A stretch of 64,000 nucleotides of DNA from GYS-P2D sp964414425 (GCA_964414425.1 CAYPWL010000014.1:1-64000), one strand, 5' to 3'; positions 8,729 through 18,532 are shown, counted from the stretch's first letter. Program-made: numbers and translations. The notes: generated from the letters alone by a model not told the origin.

Positions 8729-9994
8729 ATGGCAGTGGATGTACTCATAGGCCTCCAATGGGGCGACGAGGGCAAAGGAAAAGTAGTTGATTATCTGGCG
8801 GATAAATATGATATCATCTGCAGATTTCAAGGAGGACCTAACGCTGGTCATACAATCTACACTGAGCAAGGAAAATTTGTCTTGCACACTATTCCTTCAG
8901 GTATATTCAGATCTAATACTAAGAATGTCATAGGAAACGGTGTGGTGATTGATCCAATAACCCTCAAGAAGGAGATTTTGGGTCTGAAGGAAATGGGTGT
9001 TGATGCTGCACAAAATTTGCTTGTTGCACAGAAAGCGCACTTGATACTTCCATCGCACAGATACCTTGACGCGGCGTCAGAAAAAGCCAAGGGTAAGAAT
9101 AAAATCGGCTCAACCTTAAGAGGTATCGGTCCAACCTATATGGATAAGACTGGGCGTAACGGACTTAGATTCGGAGACATTGCCAGCCCAAAATTCAAAG
9201 CTAAGTATCAAGAACTCAAGGATAAACATCTTCAATTAGGAAAGATTTATGGGTCGATAGATTTTGAGTGGAACGATGACGAGTGGTTTGAGAGCATAGA
9301 GTTCTTAAGACAGTTGGAGATGGTTAATTGTGAGTATTATCTCAATAATGCGTGCAGCTCCGGTAAAAGTGTCCTCGCCGAAGGTGCTCAAGGAGTGATG
9401 CTTGATATAGATTATGGTACTTACCCATATGTGACCTCATCGAATACGATAACGGCTGGTGTCTGCACAGGTTTGGGTATAGCACCTACAGAGATAGGTG
9501 AAGTGATCGGTATATCTAAAGCGTACTGTACTCGTGTTGGTGGCGGACCATTTCCGACAGAGTTATTTGATGACAATGGCAAGAGACTACAAGACTTAGG
9601 TAGCGAATTTGGTGCTACAACGGGTAGACCTCGCAGATGCGGCTGGTTAGACTTAGTCCAGCTAAAGTATAGCGTGATGATTAATGGTGTCACACAGATC
9701 GCATTGACGAAGTCCGACATCATGGATCACTTTGAAGAAATAACGATAGCTGATCAATATATCGTTGATGGAAAATCCACTCAGGAGCTACCATACGACC
9801 TCTGTGATGAATCATATAAAGTGCACTATAAAACCTTCAAAGGTTGGAACACTGACCTTGGGGCGATAAAGAAAAACGGCGAGAGCTTACCGAGTGAGTT
9901 TGAAACTTATGTGAGCTATTTGGAATCAGCCTTAGGCGTGAAAATTCCGATGATCAGTATAGGTCCTGGACGCGATGAATTGATCTCAAGATAG
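8729..9994 (+). CDS. purA: Adenylosuccinate synthetase
   Basis: Catalyses GTP-dependent condensation of IMP with aspartate, the first committed step to AMP. The 421 aa include WGDEGKGK with catalytic Asp13 and GHTIY with His41, matching the usual numbering. Further signatures are GIGPTYMDK and TTGRPRRCGWLD. It has its own promoter and ends 66 bp before the convergent PBP4 gene, with no clear terminator in between. Confidence 0.97.
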   Translation: MAVDVLIGLQWGDEGKGKVVDYLADKYDIICRFQGGPNAGHTIYTEQGKFVLHTIPSGIFRSNTKNVIGNGVVIDPITLKKEILGLKEMGVDAAQNLLVAQKAHLILPSHRYLDAASEKAKGKNKIGSTLRGIGPTYMDKTGRNGLRFGDIASPKFKAKYQELKDKHLQLGKIYGSIDFEWNDDEWFESIEFLRQLEMVNCEYYLNNACSSGKSVLAEGAQGVMLDIDYGTYPYVTSSNTITAGVCTGLGIAPTEIGEVIGISKAYCTRVGGGPFPTELFDDNGKRLQDLGSEFGATTGRPRRCGWLDLVQLKYSVMINGVTQIALTKSDIMDHFEEITIADQYIVDGKSTQELPYDLCDESYKVHYKTFKGWNTDLGAIKKNGESLPSEFETYVSYLESALGVKIPMISIGPGRDELISR

Positions 9995-10060
9995 TTTGAC
10001 AATCAGCTCGAGAGTAGGATATTACTCAGAACTCTAAGAAGTGTATTCTAAATCTCTGAT

Positions 10061-11485
10061 TCAATTACTTCGATAAATCTCATTGATTATATCAGCGAAA
10101 TGTTTGCGGATTTTGCTGTTACCGACAGTATGACCATTAGCAATTAAGCTGATAGTAAGCCAGGTACCTGATTGTGATTCCATAATCCCTGTATAGCTCA
10201 GTACTCCACCAAGAGATCCTGACTTAAGCCACACATGACCTTTACTCTCACTGGTTGCCATGAATCGTTCTAAAGTGGTATCCTTCTGACCTGTCTTAGG
10301 CAGATAGCCGGTTATATAATCTACTCCTTTGTCTTTTGCGATAGTTGTTAAGAACCTGGTGAAGAAGTTAGCAGATATACGATTTTTGAGGGAGAGTCCA
10401 CTGCCATCCATCATAGTAAGCCCGTCCTTGCTCATTTCTATTTCTGATAAATAGCTATATACAACATTGACGCCATCCTCAAAATCAACTTTATTGGACT
10501 TCTCTCGTGCTCCAAGTTTCTTCAAGAAGGCTTCACAATACAAGTTATTGGATTCGAAGTTTGCACGCCGAACAAGCTGCTCTAAAGGTGGGGACTGATA
10601 CGCTTTTAAGGTATATGGCGCTACTGCAGAACTGTGTATACGACCATCCACTCTTATCTCTTGACTAATCAGATATTGAGTGAGTAGTCGTGCAAAGGTC
10701 TTTGCAGGATTCGGAATCGCACCATAAATCTCAAAATTGCTACGGCCAGGAGGGATACTACCTTTGATATATCGATCGTATCCATAGGGATCACCGTATA
10801 TATAGGCATTATCACCGCTACCTCTGGGACCAGACACGACCCTATTTTCTAAACTGGTCAATCCGATGATCGGATATATTAACACGATCTCGGTCGGACT
10901 ATCAGGTGTCGGGCTGGATCTAAATTGTATATCATAATAGTTCTCTCGGAAATTAAATCCGTAAGCTCCTGATGCGTAATAATTAGTGAGATCGTCCCAA
11001 GGCCAAGTATGATGAATCCCTTCACTATCATATATGGAGTCATCCACTATGACTCGACCAGTAACACACTTTATCCCGCTATCTTTTAGCACCCTCTTAA
11101 TATCAGCAAGTAGTTGCTCATAGGCTAATACCTCCTCGTCAGGTGACGCAAGACTTGGATCACCTGAGCCAGTGATGATGAGATCTCCCTCCAAGGTGCC
11201 ATCCGATAAGATATCTCCTCTATATCCTAAGGTGGTACGATATCTGAAATCCTCACCAAAGGCCGAGAGACTCGAAAATGTCGTAATAAGCTTCAGCGAT
11301 GAAGCCGGGATCAATAAGATATTGCCATTATGTTGAAACACATTTTCACCAGTATCAACAGTTCTCACTGACACTCCCACTTGCGCATGATTTAGATCTT
11401 CATGCTGCAGAATATCACTGATACTCTGAGATCGGATGCAGTAACTCAGAAACAGGCAACCAATTAAGACCGTAACCCTAATCAT
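10061..11485 (-). CDS. D-alanyl-D-alanine carboxypeptidase/endopeptidase, PBP4 (DacB) family
   Basis: A periplasmic penicillin-binding protein that trims peptidoglycan cross-links (peptidase family S13). The three active-site motifs are visible: SSLK near the N-terminus, SNN in the middle, and KSG (in LKSGSLGG) near the C-terminus in place of the usual KTG. The ATG at 11485 is preferred to an upstream one at 11518 because it starts exactly at a secretory signal peptide (MIRVTVLIGCLFLSYC) and gives a tight 8-bp overlap (ATGATTAG) with the upstream gene's stop. It forms a unit with the two genes upstream. Confidence 0.92.
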   Translation of the reverse strand: MIRVTVLIGCLFLSYCIRSQSISDILQHEDLNHAQVGVSVRTVDTGENVFQHNGNILLIPASSLKLITTFSSLSAFGEDFRYRTTLGYRGDILSDGTLEGDLIITGSGDPSLASPDEEVLAYEQLLADIKRVLKDSGIKCVTGRVIVDDSIYDSEGIHHTWPWDDLTNYYASGAYGFNFRENYYDIQFRSSPTPDSPTEIVLIYPIIGLTSLENRVVSGPRGSGDNAYIYGDPYGYDRYIKGSIPPGRSNFEIYGAIPNPAKTFARLLTQYLISQEIRVDGRIHSSAVAPYTLKAYQSPPLEQLVRRANFESNNLYCEAFLKKLGAREKSNKVDFEDGVNVVYSYLSEIEMSKDGLTMMDGSGLSLKNRISANFFTRFLTTIAKDKGVDYITGYLPKTGQKDTTLERFMATSESKGHVWLKSGSLGGVLSYTGIMESQSGTWLTISLIANGHTVGNSKIRKHFADIINEIYRSN

Positions 11486-12419
11486 AGTCGTAACCGATAT
11501 GAAACAAGGCATCTCCATAGTGAACTACAGAAGCATTATTATGCCCTATGATATATCCCGAGTAATTTGAGATGATTTTTTTCACTCGATCTCCCTGTGG
11601 AGAATGGATCTCGCCCAGTTTATCTCCCTTAACAATCTTAGAGCCTGATGACCGAAACCAAGTAAATAATCCAGCTTCCTTGGCACGCACCCACGTAGTC
11701 TTGTGGATTTCAACTGGCGCATGAGGATGTTGAGGAGCATTACTCAGCATGTTTAGCCACTTCAAAGTTCTTAGTACACCGTTAAATCCTGTCTCGATGG
11801 ATAATCCGCACAAACGCTGTGCTTCACCTCCTTCATATACTACTGTGGGTATCCCCATATCATTGGCGGTACGTCTAAACGATTTGGGAATAGAAGCTTT
11901 TTTTATCAAATAATGACTTGCAAATGCCGAAGCCATTTCCGCTGCGGCAACATCTTTAGAGGTATATCTTAATTGCGGGTAATTGTATCGTGAAGCACCT
12001 CCTGTATGCATATCGATGGCATAATCTACATGAGGTAAGATTTTCTTAGTTAGTACTGATGCCACTCTCGACGCCAGTGAGCCCGACGAACTGCCGGGAA
12101 AACTACGATTCACATCTTTCCCATCTGGCACATCTCGATTAAAATTAATAAACCCATATACATTAAGTAGCGGAACCAATATCACACTACCCTGCTCCAA
12201 ACTATCCATCCTCCCCGAAGATAAGAGTCGTCTTACAATCTGAACCCCATTGATTTCATCACCATGCACTCCACCGAGCACAAGCACCGTAGGACCTTTT
12301 TTCTTAGATCTGATGACGTGAGCCGTAATATTTATCCTGGTACCTGATGGAAGCCTACTCACATTAAAATCTACCACTCCCGACTCTCCTAAGCCGAACT
12401 CTTGACTCTCTAATTTCAT
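11478..12419 (-). CDS. Succinylglutamate desuccinylase/aspartoacylase family zinc amidohydrolase
   Basis: An M14-like zinc hydrolase of 313 aa. The zinc ligands His52 and Glu55 (GGVHGDE) and His138 (DMHTGG) are present, as are the substrate-binding DVNRSFPG segment and the VYEGGE catalytic-glutamate region. The family cleaves N-acyl amino acids, but the substrate here is unknown. It starts 3 bp after the stop of the RimK-like ligase, a pairing I recall from many Bacteroidota and Proteobacteria; an opposed ligation/deacylation pair is an inference. Confidence 0.88.
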   Translation of the reverse strand: MKLESQEFGLGESGVVDFNVSRLPSGTRINITAHVIRSKKKGPTVLVLGGVHGDEINGVQIVRRLLSSGRMDSLEQGSVILVPLLNVYGFINFNRDVPDGKDVNRSFPGSSSGSLASRVASVLTKKILPHVDYAIDMHTGGASRYNYPQLRYTSKDVAAAEMASAFASHYLIKKASIPKSFRRTANDMGIPTVVYEGGEAQRLCGLSIETGFNGVLRTLKWLNMLSNAPQHPHAPVEIHKTTWVRAKEAGLFTWFRSSGSKIVKGDKLGEIHSPQGDRVKKIISNYSGYIIGHNNASVVHYGDALFHIGYDYD

Positions 12420-12422
12420 TAT

Positions 12423-13313
12423 TTATGACTTCTTAATTGATAGCGCTTTACGCTCTATTAACTGTATAATCGTTTTAGCTACATCTACTCCCGTATAGGT
12501 TTCGATCCCTTCTAAACCTGGTGACGCATTGACCTCTATGATTAATGGGCCATCATTAGATATGAGCATATCTACCCCAGCCACCTTAAGTCCCATATGA
12601 CGAGCAGCAGCGATAGCGGCAGTTTCTTCTTCTTGAGTAAGTTTTACCTTAGTGCCGTGACCGCCCCTATGCAGGTTAGATCTAAACTCACCTTCCTCTG
12701 CCTGTCGCTTCATAGATGCAACAACTTGATTATCGACTACGAAGGCTCTCACATCCATGCCTGATGATTCGGTTATAAATTCTTGTAGTAGACTGCGCTG
12801 CTTAAGTCCAGCAAGGAGTTCTAATGTAGCATCCATATTGCTGCGATTATCACTTTTGAGTACGCCTAAGCCATGAGTACCACTTAAGAGTTTGATAATC
12901 TTAGGGTAGCCCGGTATCAGTTCGGCTAGCTTATCTACATTATACTGCGAGGAAATGAACATGGTTTCAGGTACTTTGACTCCTTTGCTTGCCAATACTT
13001 GTAGGCAACTCAACTTATCCCGAGCTCTAAGCAAGGCTTCAGCCCTCAACACGGTATATACGTTCATCGACTCAAAGTGCCTGATAACGGCTTCTCCTTG
13101 TTTAGTTACAGTATGACCTATGCGAGGTATAATGGCATCATATCCCTCTATGAGTTGATCGTAATAATAAAGCTTATTACCGCTATTACTCACTAAGAGA
13201 TTACATTGCATATGATCAATAACACGGACGAAGTGATTTCGACGTCTCGCCGCATTGAATAGACTTTTGGTACTATATAGCTCTGTATTGCGTGATAATA
13301 TAAGTATGCGCAT
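12423..13313 (-). CDS. RimK-family ATP-grasp ligase
   Basis: The 296-aa protein resembles RimK, which adds glutamates to ribosomal protein S6, and related amino-acid ligases. The N-terminal domain begins MRILILSRN. The ATP-grasp fold occupies about 95-290, with DVRAFVVDNQVVA and the magnesium-binding EVNASPGLEGIE near the end. It is the first gene of a leftward three-gene unit. Whether it modifies S6, another protein or a small molecule cannot be told from sequence. Confidence 0.88.
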   Translation of the reverse strand: MRILILSRNTELYSTKSLFNAARRRNHFVRVIDHMQCNLLVSNSGNKLYYYDQLIEGYDAIIPRIGHTVTKQGEAVIRHFESMNVYTVLRAEALLRARDKLSCLQVLASKGVKVPETMFISSQYNVDKLAELIPGYPKIIKLLSGTHGLGVLKSDNRSNMDATLELLAGLKQRSLLQEFITESSGMDVRAFVVDNQVVASMKRQAEEGEFRSNLHRGGHGTKVKLTQEEETAAIAAARHMGLKVAGVDMLISNDGPLIIEVNASPGLEGIETYTGVDVAKTIIQLIERKALSIKKS

Positions 13314-13396
13314 ATATATGTAAGTCTTTGCAATATAATAGTTTGTTATGGATAACTCGCTTATTAGAGTATCTTGCCAATCACAAAACCGACACT

Positions 13397-14692
13397 ATGA
13401 ATGCAGAACTGCATTTAGACGATAAGAAAACGATCAGAGCTTGGGCTTTTTTTGACTGGGCTAATTCGGCTTACTCACTGGTGATTTCGACCGCAATTTT
13501 TCCGATTTACTTCATCGCTGTAGCACCTGAAACCCTCAATTTTTTCGGCACACAATTGAGTAATGAATCCGTTTTCTCCTACTCTATTGCCTTTGCTTAT
13601 TTCCTGATTGCTTTAGTTGCTCCATTGCTCGGAGGTATAGCTGATTTTGGAAACAAACGCCTTTCGTTTCTCAAGGGTTTCACCACAGTCGGAGCGCTCT
13701 CGTGCATATGTCTATTTTTCTTCAGTGCTGAGATTAATGTTTGGGTTGGCACACTTGCCTTCGTCATCTCTACGATAGGTTTTGCGGGGAGTCTTATATT
13801 TTATGATTCCTTTTTACCCAGAATCGCCAGCAGATCCAATTATGACAAAGTGAGTGCGATGGGATATGCTTATGGGTATATCGGCAGTGTCATTCTCTTA
13901 GTATTCATATTATTCATGAGTCAAAAACCAGCGGTATTTGGGTTTTCTGCTGAGAGTTCTCTGCCCTACCGAATAGGTTTTGCACTAGTGGGTGTTTGGT
14001 GGTTAGGTTTTGCACAGATCACTTTTAGGCGGATGCCACAAGACAATAAAGAAAGCTTACCCACAGGATTTATCAAAAGTGGTTACAGAGAGCTTAGGCA
14101 TGCATTCTCTGATTTGCGCAAAGACAAAAACTTACTCTACTACCTGAGTTCATTCTTCTTTTACAGTGCTGGAGTGCAGACTGTGATCTATCTGGCAACG
14201 ATCTTTGCCGAACAAGAACTTGCATTTAGCAGTGGCGAGCTTATATTAACCGTTCTAATTCTTCAGATTGTAGCTATCCTTGGTGCTTATATATTTGCCA
14301 AAGTTGCCAAAGCTAAAGGAAGTAAGAATACCCTAATCCTATTGATCGGCATCTGGGTGTGCATCTGCTTAGGTGCATATTTCACTGAGTCTAAGACTAT
14401 ATTCTATGTGATAGCGGCATTTGTAGGATTAGTCTTAGGGGGGATTCAGTCTACGTCTCGAGCGGGCTTTACCAAACTACTAAAATCAGACGAAGACGAC
14501 CTGAGCTCCTTCTATAGTTTCTATGATGTGCTATTTTATATCTCCGTAGTCTTCGGAACCTTTGCTTTTGGCCTTGTTAATCAACTTACTCAGAGTCTGA
14601 GATACAGCGTCCTTGCCTTAGTGATCTTCTTTGTTTTAGCTATTTTATTCTTGGCTCCTATGACATTTAGAGATTCGAGACCTCAGGAGTAA
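13397..14692 (+). CDS. UMF1-type major facilitator superfamily transporter
   Basis: An inner-membrane carrier of 431 aa with about 11-12 hydrophobic segments. The opening RAWAFFDWANSAYS and the IPIYF-like first helix are hallmarks of the UMF1/Atg22-like MFS branch, whose bacterial substrates are mostly unknown. The ATG at 13397 puts this motif at the usual distance from the N-terminus; an upstream in-frame TTG at 13328 would add 23 non-conserved residues. It is divergent from the RimK-like gene and directly abuts the convergent lipoprotein gene. Confidence 0.88.
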   Translation: MNAELHLDDKKTIRAWAFFDWANSAYSLVISTAIFPIYFIAVAPETLNFFGTQLSNESVFSYSIAFAYFLIALVAPLLGGIADFGNKRLSFLKGFTTVGALSCICLFFFSAEINVWVGTLAFVISTIGFAGSLIFYDSFLPRIASRSNYDKVSAMGYAYGYIGSVILLVFILFMSQKPAVFGFSAESSLPYRIGFALVGVWWLGFAQITFRRMPQDNKESLPTGFIKSGYRELRHAFSDLRKDKNLLYYLSSFFFYSAGVQTVIYLATIFAEQELAFSSGELILTVLILQIVAILGAYIFAKVAKAKGSKNTLILLIGIWVCICLGAYFTESKTIFYVIAAFVGLVLGGIQSTSRAGFTKLLKSDEDDLSSFYSFYDVLFYISVVFGTFAFGLVNQLTQSLRYSVLALVIFFVLAILFLAPMTFRDSRPQE

Positions 14693-16183
14693 CTATTCAA
14701 CTAGCTCAAAACACCCAAGGTCTGGAGTATTCATATCTCGCAATACACCCAGCTGATCAGTGGCTATCCTCGGAATAGGTAAACCCTGATTCATAGCCGC
14801 TGACATCGTGTCTAATGTGTACAAGTCATTCGACGCATCTAAGAATAACGAACCCTCAGGATTGATCAAGCAGCCATCGCATATTGCAGAGAAGTCAAAC
14901 AAGTTTTCAGTCTCGTCTATAGTTAGTATCGTTTGATTAAAAGATAGGTTCATGCTCTCTGGATCATTGCCCTCTGTAATATCAATGATCACAATCTCAT
15001 TAGGGTTAGATCCTGTAACAATCGAGTTTCTTATCGTAGTTGTATTGGGTTTTATGGCGATATCTATGCAATCTATATCGAGACATTGGAAATTATCAAT
15101 AAACAGTCCTGGCTGATCATTGATATTATTCGCTATAGTATTATAATTCAGCTCATAATTACCTCCTTGTGACAGCAGTATGCTCTGTGCTGCATTATTG
15201 TAAAATAGGCTATTGTTGATAACCGCCTCGGCACCTATACCTATGAATCCAACATTGGAAGTATTGTGGATATCACAAGATTCAATCAGAACCTGTGCCG
15301 CACTATCTGCACGTATCCCTACTATACTATTCCTGATCGTCGTATGCGAAAATCTGTTATTTCTGCTGCCTGGTAATAGTCTGATACCTGACCACTGGCC
15401 TGGTACATCGTCAAATGCAGGCTCTAAACGATCCCCTTGGATTACAACAGGTTGATCGGGAGTCCCAACAACATCTATTGAGCCATTTTCTAAAAAAAAC
15501 AGTCCGCCATCATTCACGATTTGATTATTCAGTAGAACTATACCACCATGTACAAATACCTGTGTTCCAGGTGGTATAACTAATCCGCAACTATCAATAA
15601 AGAGCAGTCCATTGACCACATATGGCCTTGGGTCGTCCCATATGATATTCCCATTGTTACAAGTCAATCCGATCACTTGACCTTGGGCATCTCTCGACGG
15701 AAAGTAGTTGGCATTTTGTCCAAAAGCCTCCAAATGGAGTAGACTTACACTTGATTCACTGGAGACCTCGATAGTCTCATTAATCACGAAAGGACTCACC
15801 GATAAAGGCTCATCTGGGTCTATAGTGACCTCTATAAACATCCATACACTATCAAGCCCGTTAATCCTTACATCTTGAAAAGAACTTCCCGGAATCCCAT
15901 CGACATTCATCCGAAATTTAGAATTGGGATCTGAAAGTTTTATCTCCTGTATGGTGATGTTATTTTCAGAAAGATTCTTGATACGTACAGATCTTGTAAT
16001 ACTCCCTATCTCAGTAAAGACTGTATCGAATCTTAAGGTATCTACAGAGAAATTGAGATCCGCTACTTGACTTGGTGTAAAATCCACATCAAAACAACTG
16101 GAAAATAACGTCAGACAGCCAACATAAAGAGCTATAGCCCCGAATATTGTTGCTTTTTTTACACTACTCTTATTCAAAATCAT
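14693..16183 (-). CDS. Lipoprotein with right-handed beta-helix repeats
   Basis: A 496-aa surface or periplasmic protein. From the ATG at 16183 it has a lipoprotein signal ending LFSSC; the track-longest ATG at 16216 would put 11 extra residues in front. The first half (about 30-160) looks like an immunoglobulin-like domain. The second half (about 190-420) contains repeated N-rich turns such as NNRFSHTTIRNSIVGI and NNSLFYNNAAQ, typical of parallel beta-helices. The C-terminus has a LGCFE ending common in such Bacteroidota proteins. Function is unknown; carbohydrate interaction is possible. Confidence 0.8.
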   Translation of the reverse strand: MILNKSSVKKATIFGAIALYVGCLTLFSSCFDVDFTPSQVADLNFSVDTLRFDTVFTEIGSITRSVRIKNLSENNITIQEIKLSDPNSKFRMNVDGIPGSSFQDVRINGLDSVWMFIEVTIDPDEPLSVSPFVINETIEVSSESSVSLLHLEAFGQNANYFPSRDAQGQVIGLTCNNGNIIWDDPRPYVVNGLLFIDSCGLVIPPGTQVFVHGGIVLLNNQIVNDGGLFFLENGSIDVVGTPDQPVVIQGDRLEPAFDDVPGQWSGIRLLPGSRNNRFSHTTIRNSIVGIRADSAAQVLIESCDIHNTSNVGFIGIGAEAVINNSLFYNNAAQSILLSQGGNYELNYNTIANNINDQPGLFIDNFQCLDIDCIDIAIKPNTTTIRNSIVTGSNPNEIVIIDITEGNDPESMNLSFNQTILTIDETENLFDFSAICDGCLINPEGSLFLDASNDLYTLDTMSAAMNQGLPIPRIATDQLGVLRDMNTPDLGCFELVE

Positions 16184-16258
16184 CAATTTTGCGGATGCTA
16201 AACTATGAGGTCTCATCGTATAACTAACTTAAGGGACTCATTTTATATTATTAACGAA

Positions 16259-16273
16259 TTCGCAAGGTGCGAA
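16259..16273. repeat. Inverted repeat in the lipoprotein/glycosyltransferase divergent region
   Basis: TTCGCA-AGG-TGCGAA is a perfect 6-bp inverted repeat, 76 bp upstream of the lipoprotein start and 39 bp upstream of the glycosyltransferase start. It is a candidate operator or leader hairpin. Confidence 0.4.
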
Positions 16274-16281
16274 ATTAAGTC

Positions 16282-16304
16282 AAAAAATGAGGGTTCAAAC
16301 CCTC
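16282..16304 (-). terminator. Terminator-like hairpin between divergent genes
   Basis: GAGGGTTCAAACCCTC at 16289-16304 can form a 6-bp stem with a 4-nt loop. On the minus strand it is followed by ATTTTTTG, like an intrinsic terminator or attenuator. No minus-strand gene lies directly upstream, so it could act in the leader of the beta-helix lipoprotein or block antisense transcription. On the plus strand it ends 7 bp before the GTG start of the glycosyltransferase. Confidence 0.45.
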
Positions 16305-16311
16305 TTTAGAA

Positions 16312-17016
16312 GTGGAGGCCACACCAGACGATCATAATATTGACTTCATTATACCAGCGTATAACGAAGAATTATCCATTGCTAAAGTAGTACGGGACAT
16401 CCCTAAAGATATCGCAAGACATATCATTGTCTGTAATAATGGAAGTAATGATGATACCAAAGCTAATGCCCTGAATGCAGGAGCCATTGTTGTGGATGAG
16501 CCAATAGCGGGTTATGGTCAGGCCTGTCTAAAGGGTTTAGAGTATATAGACTCTCTTGACGTTAAGTCGGACATAGTAGTCTTTTTGGATGGGGACTATA
16601 GTGATTATCCCGAGCATGCGATAGAGTTAGTAAATCCGATCATTCATGATGATCATGATTTAGTCATTGGATCGAGGGTCAAAGGTGATCTTCAATCTGG
16701 TTCGATGACCATACCACAAGTATTTGGTAATTGGTTGGCAACTACGCTTATTAAAGTCATATACAATTATGACTTTAGTGATCTAGGACCTTTTCGGGCG
16801 ATTAGATATTCCGCCTTGCAGCGCATAGATATGCAGGACACCGATTATGGTTGGACTGTAGAAATGCAAGTAAAGGCTGCCAAATTGGGGATGAAGTGTT
16901 CTGAAATTCCTGTAAACTATAGAAAGCGGATTGGAAAATCAAAGGTATCTGGCACAATCAAAGGCACCTTTTTAGCAGGACATAAGATACTCTGGACCAT
17001 ATTTAAACTTATCTAA
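16312..17016 (+). CDS. Family 2 glycosyltransferase, polyprenyl-phosphate sugar transferase-like
   Basis: A cytoplasmic GT-A fold enzyme of 234 aa. It opens with DFIIPAYNEELSIAKVV, carries VFLDGDYSDYP as the DxD-type metal site, and has GSRVKG and a C-terminal RKRIGKSKVSGT, the pattern of dolichyl-phosphate-mannose/glucose synthase-like proteins. No C-terminal membrane helices are present. The start codon is GTG; no in-frame ATG precedes the motif. It heads a run of three rightward glycosyltransferases, suggesting a shared lipid-linked glycan pathway. Confidence 0.88.
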   Translation: MEATPDDHNIDFIIPAYNEELSIAKVVRDIPKDIARHIIVCNNGSNDDTKANALNAGAIVVDEPIAGYGQACLKGLEYIDSLDVKSDIVVFLDGDYSDYPEHAIELVNPIIHDDHDLVIGSRVKGDLQSGSMTIPQVFGNWLATTLIKVIYNYDFSDLGPFRAIRYSALQRIDMQDTDYGWTVEMQVKAAKLGMKCSEIPVNYRKRIGKSKVSGTIKGTFLAGHKILWTIFKLI

Positions 17017-17038
17017 CTTATTACATTAAGAACAAAGA

Positions 17039-18532
17039 ATGTTAGAGATCATTGGACAATTCATATTGATAGTATACGGAATCGCAATCGTACTGATTAC
17101 CCTATATTGTCTCATGCAATTTCATCTCCTCTATTATTATGGGAGGTATAAGAAGTCTATCAAACAGAATCTGTTAAGTCAACCTGAAAGCAGCGGCGTA
17201 CTTCCCATGGTAACTGTCCAGCTCCCTATTTTCAATGAGCTTCACGTCTCTGCCAGACTGTTGGAGTCGATAACTCAGTTGGATTATCCTAGAGATCGTT
17301 TTGAGATTCATGTCTTAGATGATAGCACTGACGAAACCGTCGAACTTATAGCGGCAGAAGTAAAAAAGTACAAGGCTCAGGGATTCCAAATCGAGCATGT
17401 CACGAGGACGATAAGAACTGGATACAAAGCAGGTGCGCTTAAGGATGCCATGGCGCAAGCCAAAGGAGAATTCATCGCTATTTTTGATGCCGACTTCTTG
17501 CCTAAGCCTTCGTTCCTTAGAGAAACTATAAAACAATTTAATCACCCGAAAGTAGGTGTAGTACAGACACGATGGACGCACCTCAATCAGGATTACTCAC
17601 TCCTCACGAGAGTACAAGCCTTTCAACTTAATGTTCATTTCACCGTGGAGCAGTTAGGTCGCAAAGCAGGAAACCTACTACTACAATTTAACGGTACAGC
17701 AGGTGTATGGCGCACAGAGTGCATCAATGATGCCGGCGGCTGGGAGGCTGACACGCTTACAGAAGATCTCGACTTGAGCTATAGAGCCCAGCTCAAAGAT
17801 TGGGAAATCAAATACTTGGAAGACACCACATCTCCAGCTGAGCTACCCGCAGAAATCAACGGTCTCAAATCTCAACAATATAGATGGATGAAAGGTGGTG
17901 CAGAAACAGCCAAGAAGTTGATTCCTACCATCTGGCGATCAGACCTTAGCCCTGTGAGAAAGCTACATGCGACGACACATCTTTTAGGTTCTTCTGTATT
18001 CATTGCAGTTTTTATAATTGGATTCATCAGTGTACCCTTAGCTTTCGTACTTACACCGCTGGGTATCGCAACAGAGAAGTTTGCCATATTCCTAATCAGT
18101 CTACTATCTATCTTAATTGTCTATTACGTGGCTAATGTAGAAGTGGCTTGGCATAAGGAGAATAAGCTTAAGATGTTCTTTAAGTTTGTATGTATCTTCC
18201 CTATTTTCTTGAGTCTATCTATGGGATTATCCTTTCATAATTCCCTGGCGGTGATACAGGGTTACTTGGGTAAGAAAACTGCTTTTGTACGCACACCGAA
18301 GTTTGATATTACTAAGGTTGGCGATGGATTTATGAAAAAGAAATACTTCAGTAGAAAAATAAAAGCATCAGCAATAGTAGAAGGTCTACTCTTCTTTTAT
18401 TTCATGATAGGTTTTGGTTATGGCGTATGGTCAGGAGTTCACACTTTTGCACCGATGCACTTTTTATTGATGATTGGTTATGGTTTACTCTTCTACTATA
18501 CGCTTAGAAGCGTATCATTGAGTAGAGGCTAA
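17039..18532 (+). CDS. Membrane family 2 glycosyltransferase, cellulose/glucomannan synthase-like
   Basis: A processive-type polysaccharide synthase of 497 aa. An N-terminal membrane helix (about 5-33) precedes the GT-A domain. Catalytic positions are DD at 94-95, DAD at 150-152, TED at 241-243 and QQYRW at 279-283, the D,D,D,QxxRW signature. About four membrane helices follow from residue 305. No PilZ domain is present, so cyclic-di-GMP control is not indicated. The closest pattern is the CslA-like branch; the polymer made is unknown. It starts 22 bp after the preceding transferase. Confidence 0.9.
   Translation: MLEIIGQFILIVYGIAIVLITLYCLMQFHLLYYYGRYKKSIKQNLLSQPESSGVLPMVTVQLPIFNELHVSARLLESITQLDYPRDRFEIHVLDDSTDETVELIAAEVKKYKAQGFQIEHVTRTIRTGYKAGALKDAMAQAKGEFIAIFDADFLPKPSFLRETIKQFNHPKVGVVQTRWTHLNQDYSLLTRVQAFQLNVHFTVEQLGRKAGNLLLQFNGTAGVWRTECINDAGGWEADTLTEDLDLSYRAQLKDWEIKYLEDTTSPAELPAEINGLKSQQYRWMKGGAETAKKLIPTIWRSDLSPVRKLHATTHLLGSSVFIAVFIIGFISVPLAFVLTPLGIATEKFAIFLISLLSILIVYYVANVEVAWHKENKLKMFFKFVCIFPIFLSLSMGLSFHNSLAVIQGYLGKKTAFVRTPKFDITKVGDGFMKKKYFSRKIKASAIVEGLLFFYFMIGFGYGVWSGVHTFAPMHFLLMIGYGLLFYYTLRSVSLSRG

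Noticed and set aside
16289..16304. The hairpin GAGGGTTCAAACCCTC looked like the T-arm of a tRNA, hinting at a tRNA remnant or integration site.
   Set aside because: With 5-bp arms the loop has 6 nt instead of 7, and no acceptor, anticodon or D-arm, direct repeat or integrase is nearby.
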